Below are positions 8,161 through 16,663 of a stretch of 64,000 bases of DNA, piece by piece. The stretch is from positions 1 through 64,000 of the IMG/VR virus record IMGVR_UViG_3300025137_003799, one strand, 5' to 3'. The position numbers and the translations under genes are program-made. The DNA comes from a virus. The notes under the pieces were generated by a model. It was not told the DNA's origin and ran no database searches. It saw nothing but the letters and a program-made list of their open reading frames with translations. Position 1 is the stretch's first letter. Every line of letters begins with the position of its first letter.

Positions 8161-8652
8161 ATGATAGATCCAATTAGTGCGATTGCGATCGCAACAACGG
8201 CGTTTAATACAATAAAAAAAGGCTTTTCCGTTGGCCGAGACATCGAGTCTATGTACTCTGATGTAGGAAGATGGATGGGTGCAGTCTCAGATATTGACCA
8301 AGCATCTAAAATGAATAAGAAACCACCATTGTTTAAAAAGATATTTGCCGGCTCTTCTATTGAGGAAGAAGCTATGAATATTTTTGCGGCTCAGAAAAAA
8401 GCTGAGGCAATGGAGCAAGAACTTAGAACATATGTTAACATGGTTCACGGTCCAAGTAGTTGGAACGAAATCGTTGCACTTCAGGCTAAGATTCGTAAGG
8501 ATAGACAAAAGGCAATTTATGCCCAAGCAGAACGTCAACGAGAGATACTAAACGTCATAGGTATAGTCCTATTAGTAGGATTAATTGGTGCCGTGCTTGT
8601 AGGAGGCGTTATGATGGCAGTTGATGTGTTCGGACATCCGAGAACTTGGTAA
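8161..8652 (+). CDS. Hypothetical membrane-anchored protein, 163 aa
   Basis: The first two thirds are helical and charged, including a coiled-coil-like stretch KKAEAMEQELRTYV. One strong membrane helix lies near the C-terminus (about 133-155, VIGIVLLVGLIGAVLVGGVM). It follows the curlin-like genes on its own late promoter. The shape, a cytoplasmic or virion coil with a C-terminal anchor, fits a membrane or tail-tip accessory protein, but I do not recognise the family. Confidence 0.65.
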   Translation: MIDPISAIAIATTAFNTIKKGFSVGRDIESMYSDVGRWMGAVSDIDQASKMNKKPPLFKKIFAGSSIEEEAMNIFAAQKKAEAMEQELRTYVNMVHGPSSWNEIVALQAKIRKDRQKAIYAQAERQREILNVIGIVLLVGLIGAVLVGGVMMAVDVFGHPRTW

Positions 8653-8979
8653 ATGACACAGTTCGTATATGGTGACCTAATACTTGATCTTAGTAATTCT
8701 AATAAGGCATGCCTGTATAAAGACGACAAACTAATCTTTATGGGAGATGGTTACAAGGCAATACTACAACTTATAAGGCTTAGCAATGATGCTCCTGAAG
8801 TTAAAGAAAAGTTCAGAGCACAACTTGAGATGAGAGAGAAGCCTAAATTTAAAAGCAATGATCTAGATGCTTTAAGAAAAGAAGCTCTACTAGAGGAAGA
8901 AAAACGCAAATTAGAAATGCTCAAGAAGCCATTATCCAAACGTGCTGGAAAGAAAACATATGATAGGAGACTAATTTGA
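8653..8979 (+). CDS. Hypothetical protein, 108 aa
   Basis: Starts at the ATG right after the preceding stop. The N-terminal half looks like a small beta/alpha fold (TQFVYGDLILDLSNSN); the C-terminal half is a long, highly charged helix rich in Lys and Glu (LEEEKRKLEMLKK) and ends in a basic tail. No family recognised. It overlaps the next gene by 4 bases. Confidence 0.65.
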   Translation: MTQFVYGDLILDLSNSNKACLYKDDKLIFMGDGYKAILQLIRLSNDAPEVKEKFRAQLEMREKPKFKSNDLDALRKEALLEEEKRKLEMLKKPLSKRAGKKTYDRRLI

Positions 8980-9314
8980 TTCATATCATACTATCAATAT
9001 TCATGTTAATGTTAATGGCAACTCCAGTCTATCCATCCGGTAAGAACTATGGTGCAACTAAACAATATAGTCGTGAACAACAAATAAGACGTGGTGAGAG
9101 AATAGTTGTTCCACATACAACAGGCAGACTTGCTTGGAGGAAGATATTAAAAGGATCTCTTGTATGCATTTATGTTGGTGCTGGAAAAACAAACGAAACT
9201 ATCTTTACTGGTAAGACTGACAAATGTATGGGAACAATGCAAATACCCTATGAACCAGATGAGAATTTTAATTTAAAAGAAGCAATACAAAAACTAATAG
9301 AGGGTGCTGAATGA
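8976..9314 (+). CDS. Small exported hypothetical protein, 112 aa
   Basis: The start is TTG at 8976, six bases after GGAG. The first about 20 residues (IILSIFMLMLMATPVYPSG) form a signal peptide or anchor. The mature part is basic at first (RREQQ-like, RRGERIVVPH) and has two Cys that could form a disulfide. It belongs to the same run of small genes as its neighbours and may act in the periplasm. Family not recognised. Confidence 0.6.
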   Translation: MIHIILSIFMLMLMATPVYPSGKNYGATKQYSREQQIRRGERIVVPHTTGRLAWRKILKGSLVCIYVGAGKTNETIFTGKTDKCMGTMQIPYEPDENFNLKEAIQKLIEGAE

Positions 9315-9532
9315 TGCACGCCTTTCTACTAATGGTATACTTGGGTCAAAAGGTAGTGTCTCAAGATATGTATTTTTATGATATTGACGAATGCAAATAC
9401 TTTGCTGAACGTATGACTAATCAACCAGCAGTTCCTAATCGTGTTGCTGGAGAAGGTGTACCAAAAACTAGAAAGTATATTGCAGTTTGTGAACCTCGTC
9501 GAGTTGATCCAGCAAAAACTAAGATTTACTAA
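9311..9532 (+). CDS. Small hypothetical protein with N-terminal anchor, 73 aa
   Basis: ATG overlaps the upstream stop. The N-terminus is hydrophobic (MMHAFLLMVYLG), followed by VSQDMYFYDIDECKYFAERM and a short C-terminal region with a second Cys (AVCEPRR). The pattern looks like a small exported or membrane-tethered disulfide protein, of a kind I have seen in marine T4-like phages without assigned function. Confidence 0.6.
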   Translation: MMHAFLLMVYLGQKVVSQDMYFYDIDECKYFAERMTNQPAVPNRVAGEGVPKTRKYIAVCEPRRVDPAKTKIY

Positions 9533-9537
9533 TAACC

Positions 9538-9545
9538 GCTAAATA
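9538..9545 (+). promoter_or_regulatory. T4-type late promoter (GCTAAATA)
   Basis: GCTAAATAG lies 33 bases before the nuclease gene at 9579. The leader again has AACCGGGGGGAG (9562-9573) as ribosome binding site. Confidence 0.5.
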
Positions 9546-9578
9546 GTAGTACATAATATAAACCGGGGGGAGATAATT

Positions 9579-10055
9579 ATGAACACAAACGAATATGATG
9601 TCAAAGTAATTAAAGTCGTTGACGGCGACACAGTAGATGTAGACATTGATCTAGGATTTGGAGTAACACTAACTGATGAAAGAGTTAGAATCATGGGTAT
9701 TGATACACCAGAATCAAGAACAAGTGATAAAGTAGAAGACTTGTTTGGCGAGGCCGCTAAAGCAAGACTTAAAGAGCTTATGATTAATGGCGGTAAACTT
9801 ATTACTACTGAAGATCGCAAAGGCGAAGATATGAAAGGCAAGTTTGGACGTATCCTCGGAGATTTTAAAGTAGACTATAACGGTGAAATGAAAAAAGTAA
9901 CTGAGATTATGGAAGAAGAAGGACATTGTGTTCCTTATTTTGGTGGAAGCAAAGACGACACAGCGTCTGCACATATGGTAAACAGAACACGTTTACTTGC
10001 TGAAGGTGTTGTATCACAACAAGACTATGATGCTGCCGTCGAAAAAATGAAGTGA
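9579..10055 (+). CDS. Thermonuclease-like (SNase) nuclease
   Basis: A 158-residue staphylococcal-nuclease-fold protein. Seen in order: VIKVVDGDTVDVDID (metal-side Asp), VRIMGIDTPE (catalytic Arg and Glu positions), GEAAKARLKELM, and KFGRILGDF (second catalytic Arg). The family cuts DNA and RNA with calcium. There is no signal peptide, so it would act in the host cytoplasm, for instance in host DNA breakdown, or be packaged. It has its own late promoter, which suggests a late role. Confidence 0.85.
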   Translation: MNTNEYDVKVIKVVDGDTVDVDIDLGFGVTLTDERVRIMGIDTPESRTSDKVEDLFGEAAKARLKELMINGGKLITTEDRKGEDMKGKFGRILGDFKVDYNGEMKKVTEIMEEEGHCVPYFGGSKDDTASAHMVNRTRLLAEGVVSQQDYDAAVEKMK

Positions 10056-10085
10056 TAAGTACTTACATAATCTAAAGGAAAGACT

Positions 10086-11222
10086 ATGCTACCATTCAGA
10101 AGATCGGATACTGTTGAGTTAGAGATAACCAGCAAATGTACTCTAGCCTGCTCGCAATGTCCTAGAGTTAAGCAAAAAAACGACAAAGCTAGTTGGGATA
10201 ATGGTAACATAGATACTGATGTAGTAATCCAAGCAATCGATGATAAGATAAAAAAGATAATCGTATGTGGTGCATATGGTGATGCAATGTACCATCCTGA
10301 AATAGACAAAGTCCTTGAATCACTAAGTGATAAAAAGATTCCCTACTCCATGGATACAAATGGTAGTTATATTAAAGATGCAGTATGGGAACGTGTTGCA
10401 CCTCATATCTCTACAAGAGATGAATGGGTTTTTAGTGTAGATGGCACGCCAGATAATTTTACAACATACAGAGTAAATGGTCACTGGCCAAGTATTGAAA
10501 GTGGAATGCGTATCCTAGCTGACTATGGTTGCCAGATTCGCTGGAAATATATTGTTTTCAAGTACAATAGTTCATATGAGGATATCAAAACCGCCTATGA
10601 CAAAGCATGGGAACTAGGTGTAAGATGGTTCCAACTTGTGCATACAAAACGTGCATCGCCAGGACAATATGTAGCAATGGAAGAGTTCAGTGATGCTCTA
10701 AATCAAATAGAAGACTATGTTGGTAGTATTAAAAAAGAAGATTACCCAGCAGGTACAAACAGACCACCCAAACTAAGAATTGATATCCACCCAAGAATTA
10801 GAAAAGTAACTGAACAAGCAGGTGTTGAAAAAGTTTTAAATGTAGTAAAAACATCTATAACTAACAATGGCAGAACAATGATCACAAAGTCAAGTAAAGG
10901 CGGTACATCACCAGCATATAAGAATATATCTTCTCCCGTAACAGACTACCATACTACTAAAAAGGTATATCCACAATGTGTTAATGTTAAGAACTGGGCA
11001 CAGTTTATTAGTAGTGACGGTATTTACTTGCCTTGTTGTTATGTAAGAAGTGAGAAAAGTAGTCTTATAGAAGGTGCTGGTTTAACTAATGAAGATTTAG
11101 AAAGTATGAGTGTGTATAATCACAGCATAGATGAGATAGTTGTGGGCTCCGGATATCAGAAATTAATGAACAATTTTGATAATATTAGTGTATGTAAAGA
11201 CAAGTGTCCTGCTAAGAACTAG
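10086..11222 (+). CDS. Radical SAM protein with C-terminal auxiliary Cys cluster
   Basis: A 378-residue radical SAM enzyme. The cluster motif is C18-TLA-C22-SQ-C25 near the N-terminus, followed by a partial TIM barrel (VVCGAYGDAMYHPE as the GGE-like region, YSMDTNGS, FSVDGTPDNF). The C-terminus has SPASM-like Cys: YPQC, LPCCYV and CKDKCP. The ribosome binding site AAAGGAAAG fits the ATG. The gene at 18887 has the same Cys positions (18, 22, 25) and the same C-terminal pattern, so the two are paralogues. SPASM enzymes usually modify peptides, but the substrate here is unknown. Confidence 0.85.
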   Translation: MLPFRRSDTVELEITSKCTLACSQCPRVKQKNDKASWDNGNIDTDVVIQAIDDKIKKIIVCGAYGDAMYHPEIDKVLESLSDKKIPYSMDTNGSYIKDAVWERVAPHISTRDEWVFSVDGTPDNFTTYRVNGHWPSIESGMRILADYGCQIRWKYIVFKYNSSYEDIKTAYDKAWELGVRWFQLVHTKRASPGQYVAMEEFSDALNQIEDYVGSIKKEDYPAGTNRPPKLRIDIHPRIRKVTEQAGVEKVLNVVKTSITNNGRTMITKSSKGGTSPAYKNISSPVTDYHTTKKVYPQCVNVKNWAQFISSDGIYLPCCYVRSEKSSLIEGAGLTNEDLESMSVYNHSIDEIVVGSGYQKLMNNFDNISVCKDKCPAKN

Positions 11223-11233
11223 ATAAATACAAG

Positions 11234-13276
11234 ATGAAATACTTAACTCACTGGGCAACGGCTCTTTTAACAGCTTTTGTCCTAATCTTTGTCCACTATA
11301 CGGATAATTATGTTGTAGAAACGTTACGATTAAAAAGTTTCGATCTAATCCAACAAACAGATGAGCCAATCCATAGTAAAGATATTGCTGTGGTACAAAT
11401 AGACGAAGCCGCCATAGAAAAATATGGACAGTGGCCCTGGAAACGTGATATACTTGCAGAAGTTATCTGGAAGTTACGTGAAGCAGGCGCAGGCGTTATA
11501 GTTTTGCCAATACTGTTCAGCGAGGACGACAGATTAGGTGGTGATGGTGTACTTGCAGAAGCACTAGCTGGCAATGGTATTGTTATTGCACAGACAGGAA
11601 GTACACAAGCAAATAAGAATAGTGTTCCTAGAGGGGTTGCCAAAATAGGCGACCCTCTTCCTTTCTTGTTTGAATGGCCTGGTATGTTAGGACCTATACC
11701 ACTACTGGGCGATAACGCAGACGGAGTGGGCGTACTTAATACTGTACCAGAGATAGACGGTGTTGTACGCAGAGTTCCACTAATCATGCGTGTTGGAGAA
11801 GAAACGTATCCTAGTATTGCCGTCGAAGTTATTAGACTGGCAACAGGTGCTCCAAGTTATCAGATCAAAGCAAATCAGGGTGGGATAGAGAAAATCCGTG
11901 TTCCGGGCTACCCTATTATCAACACGGATCCTAACGGACAGATCTGGTTACGTTGGAACAAAACATTTGATACAGTTAGTCTAGCAGACGAAGATCAATT
12001 CTGGAGTTTGGAAGGTAAGACAGTTCTAGTTGGTATTACAGCAGAAGGACTAGGTGGAATTATTGCTTCACCTACAGGACCCAAGTACAATTATATACCA
12101 GCCGCTGTCACACTACAAACAGTACTTGATGGAGATCAAATACAAAGACCATATTGGGCATTCCTAACCGAACTTGCTGCCACGGCAATAGTTGGGTTAT
12201 CAGTTATTTTACTAGCCGCCTTTGCACCCTACTGGTTAGTAGCATTATCAATTATTGCTATAGGTGGTGGATTAATATGGGCTGTTATGTATGCCTGGAC
12301 AACACATTTATATCTATTAGACGCAAGTATACCCTTAATTGCACTAGTGCTGGTATCATTACATGCAGTATTCAATAGGTTTGTAAAAGAGTTTCAACTT
12401 AAACAACAAATTAAAAAGCAGTTTGAACATTATCTTGCACCAGCAATGGTTAAAAAACTGCAACAAGATCCTAGTTTATTAAAACTAGGAGGCGATACAC
12501 GTGAACTAACAATTATGTTTACGGATATCCGTGGGTTTACGCCAATTAGTGAACAGTATAAGACAAACCCTCAAGGTTTGACAACACTTATTAATAGGTA
12601 CATGACACCAATGACTGCTCTTGTAATGGAAAAAGAGGGTACAGTTGACAAATATATTGGAGATGCACTTATGGCTTTTTGGAATGCCCCACTGGATGTT
12701 CCTGATCAGAGAAGGCTTGCAACAGAAACAGCCATCCAAATGCTTGAACGTTTAGATTTACTGAACAAGGAGTTAGAGGATGAAGGACTTTTACCGTTAC
12801 GCATTGGTATTGGGATTAATACTGGTACTGTTGTTGTTGGAAATATGGGCGGTGAGCAGCGGTTCGATTATAGCGTACTTGGTGACGCTGTTAATCTTGC
12901 TGCTCGTCTCGAAGGTCAGTCTAAAGCATATGGACTAACATTCCTAATAGGCGAAGATAGTTTAGATATGACTTTGGATTTTGATTATATTGAATTGGAT
13001 TTAATTGCTGTTAAAGGTAAGACAGAAGGTATACGAATCTTTACTGTATTAATGGAAGACATAGAAGATGAGCAATGGAAGTTATGGCATGATGAAATGC
13101 TAATAGAATATCGCAATGGTAATTTTGATCTTGCAATTACAGAGATCAAAAAGTTACAAAAAGACGGCCCACCTACATTAAATGAATACTATAATGTAAT
13201 GTTAGACCGTTGTGAAGATATGATTGTTAATACTCCAGTTGATTGGGACGGAGTTTATGTAGCTACTAGTAAATAG
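11234..13276 (+). CDS. CHASE2-domain class III adenylate cyclase
   Basis: A 680-residue membrane protein of complete domain order: membrane helix (about 8-24), periplasmic CHASE2 sensor (about 30-300, with EKYGQWPWKRDILAEVI), three membrane helices (about 310-385), then a cyclase domain (about 420-600). Metal-binding Asp431 lies in MFTDIRGF and Asp477 in KYIGDALMAFW, with adenine-type Lys473; VLGDAVNLAARLE supplies the Asp, Asn and Arg of the active site. All key residues are present, so cAMP synthesis is expected. This is a bacterial sensory enzyme and very unusual in a phage; FecR and CHASE2 genes are often neighbours in bacteria, which suggests joint capture with the locus upstream. No clear ribosome binding site precedes the ATG. 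Confidence 0.9.
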   Translation: MKYLTHWATALLTAFVLIFVHYTDNYVVETLRLKSFDLIQQTDEPIHSKDIAVVQIDEAAIEKYGQWPWKRDILAEVIWKLREAGAGVIVLPILFSEDDRLGGDGVLAEALAGNGIVIAQTGSTQANKNSVPRGVAKIGDPLPFLFEWPGMLGPIPLLGDNADGVGVLNTVPEIDGVVRRVPLIMRVGEETYPSIAVEVIRLATGAPSYQIKANQGGIEKIRVPGYPIINTDPNGQIWLRWNKTFDTVSLADEDQFWSLEGKTVLVGITAEGLGGIIASPTGPKYNYIPAAVTLQTVLDGDQIQRPYWAFLTELAATAIVGLSVILLAAFAPYWLVALSIIAIGGGLIWAVMYAWTTHLYLLDASIPLIALVLVSLHAVFNRFVKEFQLKQQIKKQFEHYLAPAMVKKLQQDPSLLKLGGDTRELTIMFTDIRGFTPISEQYKTNPQGLTTLINRYMTPMTALVMEKEGTVDKYIGDALMAFWNAPLDVPDQRRLATETAIQMLERLDLLNKELEDEGLLPLRIGIGINTGTVVVGNMGGEQRFDYSVLGDAVNLAARLEGQSKAYGLTFLIGEDSLDMTLDFDYIELDLIAVKGKTEGIRIFTVLMEDIEDEQWKLWHDEMLIEYRNGNFDLAITEIKKLQKDGPPTLNEYYNVMLDRCEDMIVNTPVDWDGVYVATSK

Positions 13277-13573
13277 TTATTTTTTCTTCTTAATATCGTC
13301 TGTATCAATATCTATCTTTCGACCAGTGGCTTTTTCGTATTCTTCTTTAAATTCCAATACCATATTCAGCTTTTGAGTTAATCGTATCATATCATTATCT
13401 AACATACGAACACGATCAATCAATCCAATCAGTGTCTTATTAGCATCACCGATAACTGGTTTAACTTCAGTAGTTACCCATTTCCAAACATAGTAGACAA
13501 AGTAGCCTAGGCCCATTGCCGCAATAATTGGAAATCCATATTGGTTAATTGCATCAACCAAACTAGTTGCCAT
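13277..13573 (-). CDS. Small membrane protein, holin candidate (copy A)
   Basis: 98 residues from ATG at 13573. One membrane helix (about 11-33, YGFPIIAAMGLGYFVYYVW) is followed by an amphipathic coiled-coil-like segment (LIGLIDRVRMLDNDMIRL) and a Lys-rich tail. The protein at 13980 has the same plan and similar residues at both elements. One or two helices with a charged coil fits the small phage holin or holin-like families, but no lysin gene is next to it, so this stays a candidate. It overlaps the upstream small gene by 11 bases. Confidence 0.65.
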   Translation of the reverse strand: MATSLVDAINQYGFPIIAAMGLGYFVYYVWKWVTTEVKPVIGDANKTLIGLIDRVRMLDNDMIRLTQKLNMVLEFKEEYEKATGRKIDIDTDDIKKKK

Positions 13574-13754
13574 TACTTTCACCAATCTTTTTTAACCAAC
13601 CATCTTCAGTTACTTGATAAATATCACCAGGTTTATATAATGATGTTTCTTTTTTTGATCCATCCTTACATAACCCCATCACTTCGCCTTCCCAGTCTCC
13701 TTCAACTTTAAAGGCATCTCCGGCTTGAAATATATTATAATCAACCCACATCAT
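13563..13754 (-). CDS. Small beta-rich protein (copy B), 63 aa
   Basis: A short protein containing LYKPGDIYQVTEDGWLKKI. The neighbouring protein at 13751 has the aligned segment IFKPGDQFEVNYNGYLSF, so they are paralogues. The pattern suggests a small SH3-like beta barrel. ATG overlaps the upstream stop. Function unknown. Confidence 0.6.
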   Translation of the reverse strand: MMWVDYNIFQAGDAFKVEGDWEGEVMGLCKDGSKKETSLYKPGDIYQVTEDGWLKKIGESNGN

Positions 13755-13969
13755 GATTCGATTTCCTCACCCTGGGTTATGTTTTGTTGCATGATATCAT
13801 CATACAAGTTTCCTTTGAATGATAGGTAACCATTATAGTTAACTTCAAATTGGTCTCCGGGTTTAAATATTCCTTGATCTATTGGATCATGCTTGTCGTC
13901 TGGATCTGCTTGATTTACTAATCTAAAACCATCCGGTAACTTAATAATATCGTAGTCTTTTAGGTACAT
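13751..13969 (-). CDS. Small beta-rich protein (copy B'), 72 aa
   Basis: A paralogue of the 13563 protein through the KPGD(I/Q)(Y/F)xV element, with an N-terminal segment YDIIKLPDGFRLVN that may repeat the fold and an acidic C-terminus. AGGAGAAACAC before the ATG is a good ribosome binding site. Function unknown. Confidence 0.62.
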   Translation of the reverse strand: MYLKDYDIIKLPDGFRLVNQADPDDKHDPIDQGIFKPGDQFEVNYNGYLSFKGNLYDDIMQQNITQGEEIES

Positions 13970-13979
13970 GTGTTTCTCC

Positions 13980-14258
13980 TTAGTCTCGACGTGCGTCCTC
14001 TTTTCCTTCGTTGGCCGCTATACGATCTACATTGGGCTTTACGTTTAGAGCGTAACTCATCAATGTATCTATTTTTACCAAATCATTGTTCATAGTTTGT
14101 ACTCTGTTATCCAATGCGTTGATAATTGCTTTGAGTCCCATTACACTACCTGTAACAGAACCTAATATAAATTTTAGTGTGGTAAAAACAAAGATACCAG
14201 ATGCTATCGCACCAGCTATCGGAAATCCTACTTCACCAACTAATCTTAAAAACTCCAT
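13980..14258 (-). CDS. Small membrane protein, holin candidate (copy A')
   Basis: 92 residues with a membrane helix at about 10-34 (VGFPIAGAIASGIFVFTTLK) and then a helical segment IINALDNRVQTMNNDLVKI that aligns with the 13277 protein. It leads the reverse-strand block under a reverse late promoter (14282-14289) and has the CCGGGGGGA leader. Holin-like by shape only. Confidence 0.65.
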   Translation of the reverse strand: MEFLRLVGEVGFPIAGAIASGIFVFTTLKFILGSVTGSVMGLKAIINALDNRVQTMNNDLVKIDTLMSYALNVKPNVDRIAANEGKEDARRD

Positions 14259-14261
14259 TTT

Positions 14262-14289
14262 ATCCCCCCGGACTATAATACTATTTATT
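14262..14289 (-). promoter_or_regulatory. Reverse late promoter and G-run leader for the 14258-13277 block
   Basis: On the reverse strand, AATAAATAG (14289-14281) is followed by CCGGGGGGATAAA right before the ATG at 14258. The arrangement is the same as at 5240-5291 and 9538-9579. Confidence 0.55.
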
Positions 14290-14311
14290 AAATACTAACA
14301 TAAATAATAGT

Positions 14312-14947
14312 ATGAAAAGAATGTTAATATTAACCGGCCCGCAAGGCAGTGGCAACCATCTATTCAGCAAAATATTTGCACTACATGAAAAAGTATTTGG
14401 ATGGAAAACTCTATTGAATACATATTGGGAAGGACATCATTATGAACCTTTTAATAAGTGTTGGAGAGATCCTAAAGAACTGCACCTATTTGATTGGACG
14501 CAGTCAGATCACTATGTAACTAGTATCAGTTGTCCATATTTCAAAGACGGTTTACCACAAGTACCTCCTTATCTTCAATTCATAGAAACTTCTTCACTTC
14601 ACTGTGAGATTGACGTTGTTATAATAGGTAGAGATACAACCATACTGGAGATGCAACAAAAACGAGTAAGAGGTATGGAAACTACAGGATTCTTCCTAGA
14701 GCAATTAGAAGATATATATTCAGCACAGACTAATGTAAGTTTTATAAGTCAGGAACTGTTATATCTATATAAGGGAATGTATTTGCAAAAAGTAGCAGAC
14801 GACTTAGACTTTCCTATTGCATTTTGGGATCCAGAAATTGAAGTTATATTGGAAAAAGATGCTAACAGAAAGTATGTTAAAACTGCAGATGAATATTGGT
14901 TAGACTTTGAAGTACAAAAAGAAATTAAAGACAGTAAAGATAATTAA
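14312..14947 (+). CDS. P-loop NTPase / sulfotransferase-like protein
   Basis: A 211-residue protein with an N-terminal P-loop ILTGPQGSGNHLFSKIF. The N in place of the usual K/T is typical of sulfotransferase-like phosphate-binding loops rather than kinases. Similar N-terminal loops occur in the proteins at 48379 (VGIAGSRWGR) and 50040 (TGVPGSKWSG), so these may form one expanded group. It faces away from the 14258 block and its 3' end overlaps that of the opposed gene at 14944 by 4 bases. Role unknown; transfer of sulfate or phosphate to a glycan is a guess. Confidence 0.6.
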   Translation: MKRMLILTGPQGSGNHLFSKIFALHEKVFGWKTLLNTYWEGHHYEPFNKCWRDPKELHLFDWTQSDHYVTSISCPYFKDGLPQVPPYLQFIETSSLHCEIDVVIIGRDTTILEMQQKRVRGMETTGFFLEQLEDIYSAQTNVSFISQELLYLYKGMYLQKVADDLDFPIAFWDPEIEVILEKDANRKYVKTADEYWLDFEVQKEIKDSKDN

Positions 14948-15654
14948 CGTTTAATATGTTGAAATGGATAACCAATCATTTCTTCGTACATATCCAACCA
15001 CAAATCTTCATAGTCTTGTCCCCATACGCCATTCCAAGGACCACCATTAGTAAAATGTAATGCTCTAATACCCTTAACATTAGACTCGTATTCACCTACG
15101 AGCCAATTCCATAATAACATTACTTCGCCTATCTGATCATCACGACACCATTCAAACCTATGTAACCATTTTGGACTTTTGTTACTAACACTAAGTGGAT
15201 GTAGTTGTTTACAACTAGGGTGTTCGTTGTTAAACACTATTAGACTACTCCAATTTTTACGAGGAAAAGTTAATTGAGGTTGGCCTCGGAACTTCTTGTC
15301 TGACTTGGGTATATAGTCATGATGCTTACATACAAATACAGCTCTATTTTTTGAGATCATTGAGTTTTCTATATGATCCAACATACTTGTTATGTCATGA
15401 CGAAATAAAAAATCACTATCTACAAACACACTCCAACCGGTATAGTCTTCCAAATATGGTATTAGGAAACGTGTATAAGTAAACTCTGTACTAGCAGGAT
15501 CGCCAGTAGGTCTAAAGTATAAATTATTCTCTCTAAGTTCATCTTGTTTTAGATGTATGACGTCAACAGGGTAACGTGCATATTTATGAATACTATATTC
15601 ACAAACCTCACTTGCTTCTTTTTGTTTGCTATCCCATCCTATATAAATTTTCAT
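14944..15654 (-). CDS. Glycosyltransferase-like protein, GT-A type
   Basis: A 236-residue protein starting MKIYIGWDSKQKEA, an N-terminal strand typical of GT-A nucleotide-sugar binding. The motif SVFVDSDFLF, at about residue 95, supplies the DxD metal site, and the C-terminal HFTNGGPWNG is also usual for small capsular-type transferases. It lacks a membrane segment. Together with the gene at 16700 it suggests virion or host surface glycosylation. Confidence 0.72.
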   Translation of the reverse strand: MKIYIGWDSKQKEASEVCEYSIHKYARYPVDVIHLKQDELRENNLYFRPTGDPASTEFTYTRFLIPYLEDYTGWSVFVDSDFLFRHDITSMLDHIENSMISKNRAVFVCKHHDYIPKSDKKFRGQPQLTFPRKNWSSLIVFNNEHPSCKQLHPLSVSNKSPKWLHRFEWCRDDQIGEVMLLWNWLVGEYESNVKGIRALHFTNGGPWNGVWGQDYEDLWLDMYEEMIGYPFQHIKR

Positions 15655-15669
15655 TCTTTTTCCATCTCT

Positions 15670-16641
15670 TTATTGACTCCGCCTGTGAGTACTTATACAT
15701 GGTCTTGCATTACTAAAATGAAGACTACGATTACTGTCATATTTATGATTTGTATCCTGTAAACTTTCTGGAAAGTTATAGAACTTTTCTGGATACCATA
15801 AGTTATTATACTGTATAAACTTAAAATCTCCTAGATAAAAATTGTCCTTTTCGAATCTAATTTCATTAAAGATACTTTTGTCTTTGAACATTCCCATCCT
15901 GTGTACACCATCTCTATAACTTAAATGTGGTAGCTCTAGTTTAAAGTCTGGATGTTTGATCTTCTGTAATTTGACACATGCCTTGTGAGCACCAGTGGCA
16001 AATGGGCTAAAGTGATTATTTCCACTAACATCAACGCCTGACTTTGTTAGGGTGACATCACAATATTCAAGTTCAAATGTATCATGTCTAATTTGTGGAA
16101 ACATATCACAAAATTCTTCGGGTGTATCAACTTCAGTATAGGGTGCTGTCCAATGCCAGGGAGTCTGATCTAGTTCAGGATACCATATATAGAAACAACG
16201 TATAGTATCCATTGGTTGTAGGAATGAAATAATAAACTTCTTATCACTTCCTGGATGGCTCTGATATCCTCTACCACTTGTATATAATTGTATAGGTGCT
16301 TCCTGCCCGTTAATTTTAATGTCTTTACTTAACCACAGTAATTTAAACAATTGATAACAGAGATAGATATCAGTATTACCTGTCCATTCTCTAGGCATAC
16401 TTTTATTAATAAAATATTCTATTATAGACGGATCCATGTTACGAAATCTTTCTATCTTCTCAGACAATAAACGTATCATATCTCCATGTGTCTTACTTTT
16501 CGGATCGGCATCGAACAGTGAACGTAATTGTTTACCACTTGATTCAAATTTTACTACTTTTGCTCTACTAGTTCGATTGATCCAATCATAAAACTTATGT
16601 AGTGCCTCTAAGTTTTTAGAGTTAATGCTTGACAAATACAT
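15670..16641 (-). CDS. Hypothetical protein, 323 aa
   Basis: I do not recognise this protein. It is rich in aromatic residues and His, with segments such as RCFYIWYPELDQTPWHW and ends in a Ser/Arg/His-rich tail. No signal peptide or membrane segment is visible. It starts about 30 bases downstream of a reverse TATAAATA and has AGGA before the ATG, and is followed by the GT-A gene 15 bases on, so both are likely one late transcript. A role with the glycosyltransferase is possible. Confidence 0.65.
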   Translation of the reverse strand: MYLSSINSKNLEALHKFYDWINRTSRAKVVKFESSGKQLRSLFDADPKSKTHGDMIRLLSEKIERFRNMDPSIIEYFINKSMPREWTGNTDIYLCYQLFKLLWLSKDIKINGQEAPIQLYTSGRGYQSHPGSDKKFIISFLQPMDTIRCFYIWYPELDQTPWHWTAPYTEVDTPEEFCDMFPQIRHDTFELEYCDVTLTKSGVDVSGNNHFSPFATGAHKACVKLQKIKHPDFKLELPHLSYRDGVHRMGMFKDKSIFNEIRFEKDNFYLGDFKFIQYNNLWYPEKFYNFPESLQDTNHKYDSNRSLHFSNARPCISTHRRSQ

Positions 16642-16657
16642 GGGAATCCTATATAAT
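16629..16657 (+). promoter_or_regulatory. Perfect sigma70 promoter
   Basis: TTGACA (16629-16634), a 17-base spacer and TATAAT (16652-16657): both hexamers match consensus exactly. It points rightward to the gene at 16700 and overlaps the start of the opposed gene at 16641. Confidence 0.65.
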
Positions 16658-16663
16658 AGATAG

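Noticed and set aside
11222-11229. GATAAATA as late promoter of the cyclase gene
   Set aside because: Only 4 bases separate it from the ATG, so a transcript starting at the usual distance would begin at or after the start codon.
14299-14306. CATAAATA as late promoter of the 14312 gene
   Set aside because: Too close to the ATG unless the mRNA is leaderless; the promoter for this gene was left open.
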